The position numbers and the translations under genes are program-made. Under the pieces are notes generated by a model that made no database searches, was not told the origin of the DNA, and saw only the letters and a list, made by a program, of their open reading frames with translations. A DNA stretch of 64,000 nucleotides from Cyanoderma ruficeps (taxonomy: Eukaryota > Chordata > Aves > Passeriformes > Timaliidae). Positions 61,409 through 64,000 of this stretch are shown here, piece after piece (the stretch's first letter is position 1; the number at the start of each line of letters is the position of its first letter). The stretch is taken from NCBI GenBank assembly GCA_008694505.1, contig VZDJ01001050.1:766301-830300 (forward strand), given 5' to 3'.

Positions 61409-61427
61409 TGACCACGAGGGGGCTGTG
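61409..61427 (+). promoter_or_regulatory. Strong CTCF-like motif
   Basis: TGACCACGAGGGGGCTGTG fits 17 of 19 positions of the CTCF consensus YDRCCASYAGRKGGCRSYV by hand alignment. It lies about 0.8 kb upstream of the CpG island and 2.4 kb upstream of the putative splice donor, pointing toward the gene. CTCF sites at promoters often anchor chromatin loops; use here is inferred from the motif only. Confidence 0.5.
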
Positions 61428-62190
61428 TGAACACAATTTTTTGGCAACTTCTTGGCCCTTCCCTGGTTCAAAAGGGCAAATGCGTTTTTATGTACGATAA
61501 AATGTGACTTTGAAATAATTAACAAGGTTTTTCTTATCTCTCCCCTTTGACAGAAAACGCACCAAGTCATGGCTTAATTAGTCCCGTGATTTTTTTTTTT
61601 TTTAAAAACAACCATAAACTACTCAAAATCTTCATTGGTCATGGTATAAAAAAACCCAAATCCTGATGAACGCAAAATCCTTTTGAATCGTTGTTTAGAG
61701 CCTGAAACATGCCCTCAAAGATCAAAACTAATCCTGATGAAGTATGGACACTACAAACCTGTCCATAAGCTGATGCATATTATGCCTAATCAAAGTATCA
61801 GACAAATACCCAGAAAACAAAAAGAAATTTTCACAGAAACAGACATTGAGATATATTATATTGGGTTTTATGAAAATCTAGTTTTGATACTAACACAGAT
61901 CATTTGCCCTTCTCTCTTCTGACAGGCATAGGAAATAAATAAGTAACAAAGATGCCAAAATATGGTAACAAGCATGGGAAGCTGGCAATTCCCGGGGACA
62001 TGCCGTTCATTACAGCGAGCTTGCTGTGAGTTCAGTCCATAGCAGATGCAGGAAAAATCAGGAGTGCATACGGCCACCTCCCATATTCTCTCAATTTTTC
62101 TCAGTTCCTGCTAGGTCATCTGAGTGTCCGGCTACACCAAAAGGGAGCAAAATGTTCTGTGTTTCACACCGCCTGGAAAGTTCTCCTCAT
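61428..62190. other. Upstream flank of the CpG island
   Basis: Mixed composition; includes a T run at about 61590-61604. No repeat family recognised, so it could hold conserved regulatory DNA, but nothing definite is seen. Confidence 0.4.
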
Positions 62191-62218
62191 GTCCACTTTT
62201 TAACGGTCCGGTCGTGTT

Positions 62219-62244
62219 TAAACCTCGTGTATAAACCTCGTGTT
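62219..62244. repeat. Two tandem copies of a 13-bp unit
   Basis: TAAACCTCGTGTA at 62219-62231 is followed directly by TAAACCTCGTGTT at 62232-62244, at the left margin of the CpG island. Confidence 0.85.
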
Positions 62245-62904
62245 TACACGGCGCCTGACGAGGGGAGCCGGTTTTGACCGCACTGGTGACCCTCAGCGCC
62301 TTCTCAGGCCGGACACGAGGGACAGCGAGGCCGGGCTGCCCGTGCCCGCAGGTGAAGCCTCACAGCCCTCAGCCACCGTCCCCCGACCGAGCAGCCCGGG
62401 CGACGCGGGTCGGCTCCGCCAGCCCCCGGGAGCCGCCGGCGGGGCCCGCGTGGAGACCGGCGCTTCGAACGGGTAAGGGCGGGTTTCAGAGGGGACCGCG
62501 GGCCGTGACGGTCGGCAGGCAGCGCGGTGCCCGGTGCCGTGCTCTGCCTCCCTGCGGAGCGGCGCGAGCCCATCCGATCCGCCGGCGGCCGCGGGAGGGC
62601 GCGGAACGTCCCGCCCCGCCCCGTGCCCCCGCGGGAGCGCGCCCGGCCGGCCGCCGTGTGCCTGCGCGCCCAGTCAGGGCCGCGGCGGCGGCTGCGCTTC
62701 CACGGCGCCGCCGGGGCAGGGTTTCGCTCGGTTTGGCTCCGTGTCACACACAGATGTGACTCTTGTCTGTTCCCTGCGAACGTACAACCGTGACGGCTCA
62801 CCTCCTCCCGCCTCCCTTACCCACCCCCCCCGCTCCCTCCACAGGAAAAAAAAAAAATCCCACCCTTTTACAAAATATTTCCTCAGATCCCACACCGAGC
62901 AGCA

Positions 62905-62921
62905 GCCGCCGCCGCCGCCGC
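62905..62921. repeat. (GCC)n trinucleotide run
   Basis: Five GCC units plus two bases inside the CpG island, in the region likely to be 5' leader or proximal promoter. Confidence 0.9.
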
Positions 62922-63660
62922 AGAGCCCTGGGAGCTGATGGAGCAATGGGTGGGAAGCGGGAAACCGGCACCACGAGCAAAAACTTCGCCTAACTTTTCC
63001 CTTCCTTTCTAACGCTCTTCCCTCTTCCCCTCCGGCTCCTTACCCCCTCCTCTGGGCTACGCTCCATTTTCCGCCGTCTCCCTGCCCTGTCTCAGCCCTC
63101 CCTCCAGCTTTCTTTCGCATTGCCGTCTTCCCTCTCTCGCTCGCTCCAGCAGCGCCTGGAGCCGATAAGGAAGAGGAGAAGCAGCGGGAGGGACTGCAGC
63201 CGCTCGAGGAGCAGCGGGGCGGAGGACGGGAAGGCGAGAGGGAGCAAAGGAGGCAGAGGGGCGGCAGCCCCGCGCGGCGCCGCCGGCCGCCCTCGCCACA
63301 AAGTTGGCGGCGGTCGCTGGGTGTTTTTGACAGCTGGGCGCGGGCGGCCTCTGCCGCGGCCCCCGCCTGGCACAGAAAGTTTGCGGGGGAGGGAGCAGGC
63401 AGAGGGAAGGGGAAAGAGCAGTCGGGGGGGGTGTGCGTGTGAAAAAATAACCCCCTCTGCCTCCCTGCCTGGCGTCCTCGCCCCTGAGCGCGGGGTTAGA
63501 AGGAAGCAGCGCTGCCCTCTCGGACCCGCTCGCAGCCTCCCCCCGCCGCCTCCCCTTCCCCAGCCAAAGATCCCAACAACAACAAACCAACCTGTGGAGG
63601 CTCTGACCCGAACCTGGGTCCCTCCTCCCATCACTTCCAGCTCTCCGCTGAAAGCCCTTT

Positions 63661-63785
63661 CTCTNAAGGGGAGAAAGAGTCAGTGTAGTGCTGAGAGCCC
63701 AGAGGCAAAAGGAAGGGTGCAGGCACTGCCGCTGAGAGGAGATCGAGAGACAGGGGGTGCACTTGACAACCAGCATGCAGAGATG
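63661..63785 (+). other. Putative 3' part of first exon (5' leader)
   Basis: A purine-rich, less CpG-dense stretch that follows the island and ends at a good splice donor. It contains an upstream ATG at 63775 in a different frame from the terminal ATG at 63783. The transcription start is unknown, so the exon's left boundary is not defined. One N is present at 63665. Confidence 0.5.
63783..63785 (+). CDS. Putative start codon at the end of exon 1; gene continues beyond the window
   Basis: The ATG at 63783-63785 has G at -3 and its next bases are the splice donor GTAAGA (63786-63791), so the coding part of this exon would be the initiator codon alone. If exon 2 starts with G the context is strong. 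A start codon isolated at an exon end, under a CpG island after a long desert, is as I recall found in LRRTM2/3/4-type genes (neuronal leucine-rich-repeat transmembrane proteins). That is a hypothesis, not an identification. The alternative ATG at 63775 would give Met-Gln-Arg and then a Trp codon split by the intron if exon 2 begins with G. Without the intron the ATG at 63783 would encode only an 18-residue peptide ending at a TGA at 63837. Confidence 0.35.
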
Positions 63786-64000
63786 GTAAGAAGTTTCCAG
63801 CAGCCTTTCGTTTTCATTCTAGCCTTTACTTTGGTTTGATTTGATTAATAAATTGTGCAGTAACACAAGCAGCCCTGCTTGCTCTCGGTGTGTTTCAACC
63901 TTCAAATAAACAAGCAGCCGGGCAAAGCGAAGTAGGGATATAATAAATAAATAAATAAGCTCTCTGCTGCGTGGATTGGGGGAAGAAAATGTCTAAGAGG
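63786..64000 (+). other. Putative start of intron 1
   Basis: It begins with GTAAGA and is A+T-richer than the exon. It contains a short (AATA)n at 63941-63957. It runs off the window. Confidence 0.4.

Larger units (their letters stand above)
62195..63660 (+). promoter_or_regulatory. CpG island promoter
   Basis: About 1.5 kb of G+C-rich, CpG-dense DNA against an A+T-rich, CpG-poor background. Densest parts are 62380-62720 and 63120-63600. It contains (GCC)n at 62905-62921, poly(C) near 62822-62832, and several GC-box-like words. No clear TATA box was seen, fitting a dispersed-start, TATA-less promoter. Direction to the right is inferred from the leader and splice donor at 63783-63790. Overlapping long frames on both strands here (such as 62274-62759, 62304-62801 and 63120-63839) come from low stop-codon frequency in G+C-rich DNA. 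A possible alternative exon end is CGG|GTAAGG with GT at 62473-62474. Confidence 0.85.

Noticed and set aside
1..62100. tRNA, rRNA, CRISPR array or bacterial-type operon
   Set aside because: None seen; the sequence is vertebrate intergenic DNA.
62274..62801. 161- and 165-codon frames on opposite strands
   Set aside because: Mirror frames in CpG-island DNA with no recognisable domain; treated as compositional.
62960..62985. REST/RE1-like half site (GGCACCACGAGCA)
   Set aside because: Only the central GCACCACG agrees well; the rest of the 21-base motif mismatches.
63775..63785. Neurturin-like start (Met-Gln-Arg-Trp) from the upstream ATG
   Set aside because: Only three residues plus a split codon can match, the intron position does not fit what I recall of that gene, and the surrounding A+T-rich desert is unlike its usual setting.
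63057..63839. Long overlapping frames on both strands (239, 180 and 239 codons) at the CpG island
   Set aside because: They overlap each other, run through an N and across the splice donor, and are Arg/Pro/Gly/Ser-rich as expected from G+C-rich DNA with few stops.
63783..63839. 18-residue hydrophobic peptide (MVRSFQQPFVFILAFTLV) if the donor is not used
   Set aside because: It reads straight through a good splice donor; signal-peptide-like character over so short a stretch is weak evidence.

Overview
The window looks like avian nuclear DNA. The evidence is several CR1 LINE fragments (RT pieces, ORF1 esterase and endonuclease remnants, and an ATTCTGTGATTCT-type 3' end), LTRs that resemble the widespread bird ERVL families, otherwise A+T-rich sequence with short intergenic microsatellites, and one sharp CpG island. 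A passerine or other neoavian bird is my guess from the LTR mix; species cannot be read from the sequence. Assembly ambiguities lie at 1162-1164, 2970, 7271, 49259-49342 (84 N) and 63665.

Layout. Bases 1-62,100 are a gene desert: I find no protein-coding exon, tRNA or rRNA I can defend. It holds: an ERVL-like solo LTR (5591-6184); a + strand CR1 (8044-9637); a minus-strand solo LTR with perfect 4-bp target duplications (10169-10761); a long 1.5-kb solo LTR (11143-12687); a second 4-bp-TSD solo LTR (17558-18185); a nested pair in which LTR 27158-27787 sits inside LTR 26619-27865, each with its own perfect 4-bp duplication; an ERVL-like LTR (28090-28580); a long but decayed minus-strand CR1 (29211 to about 32240); small CR1 pieces at about 32.7, 35.3 and 40.6 kb; and a second large + strand CR1 (38942-40540) whose central 0.9 kb is almost identical to that of the first. 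From 40.8 to 61.4 kb there is little beyond simple repeats.

The only gene evidence is at the right edge. A CpG island (about 62.2-63.66 kb) leads to a purine-rich putative 5' leader that ends in an ATG abutting a good splice donor (ATG|GTAAGA, 63783-63790). This reads as the promoter and first exon of a + strand gene whose body lies beyond the window. Start codon at the very end of exon 1, plus a large upstream desert, would fit an LRRTM-type neuronal leucine-rich-repeat gene, but that identity is a hypothesis only. A strong CTCF-like motif lies about 0.8 kb upstream of the island.

I found no new multi-gene system. The most notable signals are the mosaic CR1 pair (probable interlocus conversion), the four related solo LTRs with intact 4-bp duplications and a nesting order, a perfect palindromic heat-shock-element-like sequence at 40842-40859, and the CpG-island promoter with its terminal ATG.
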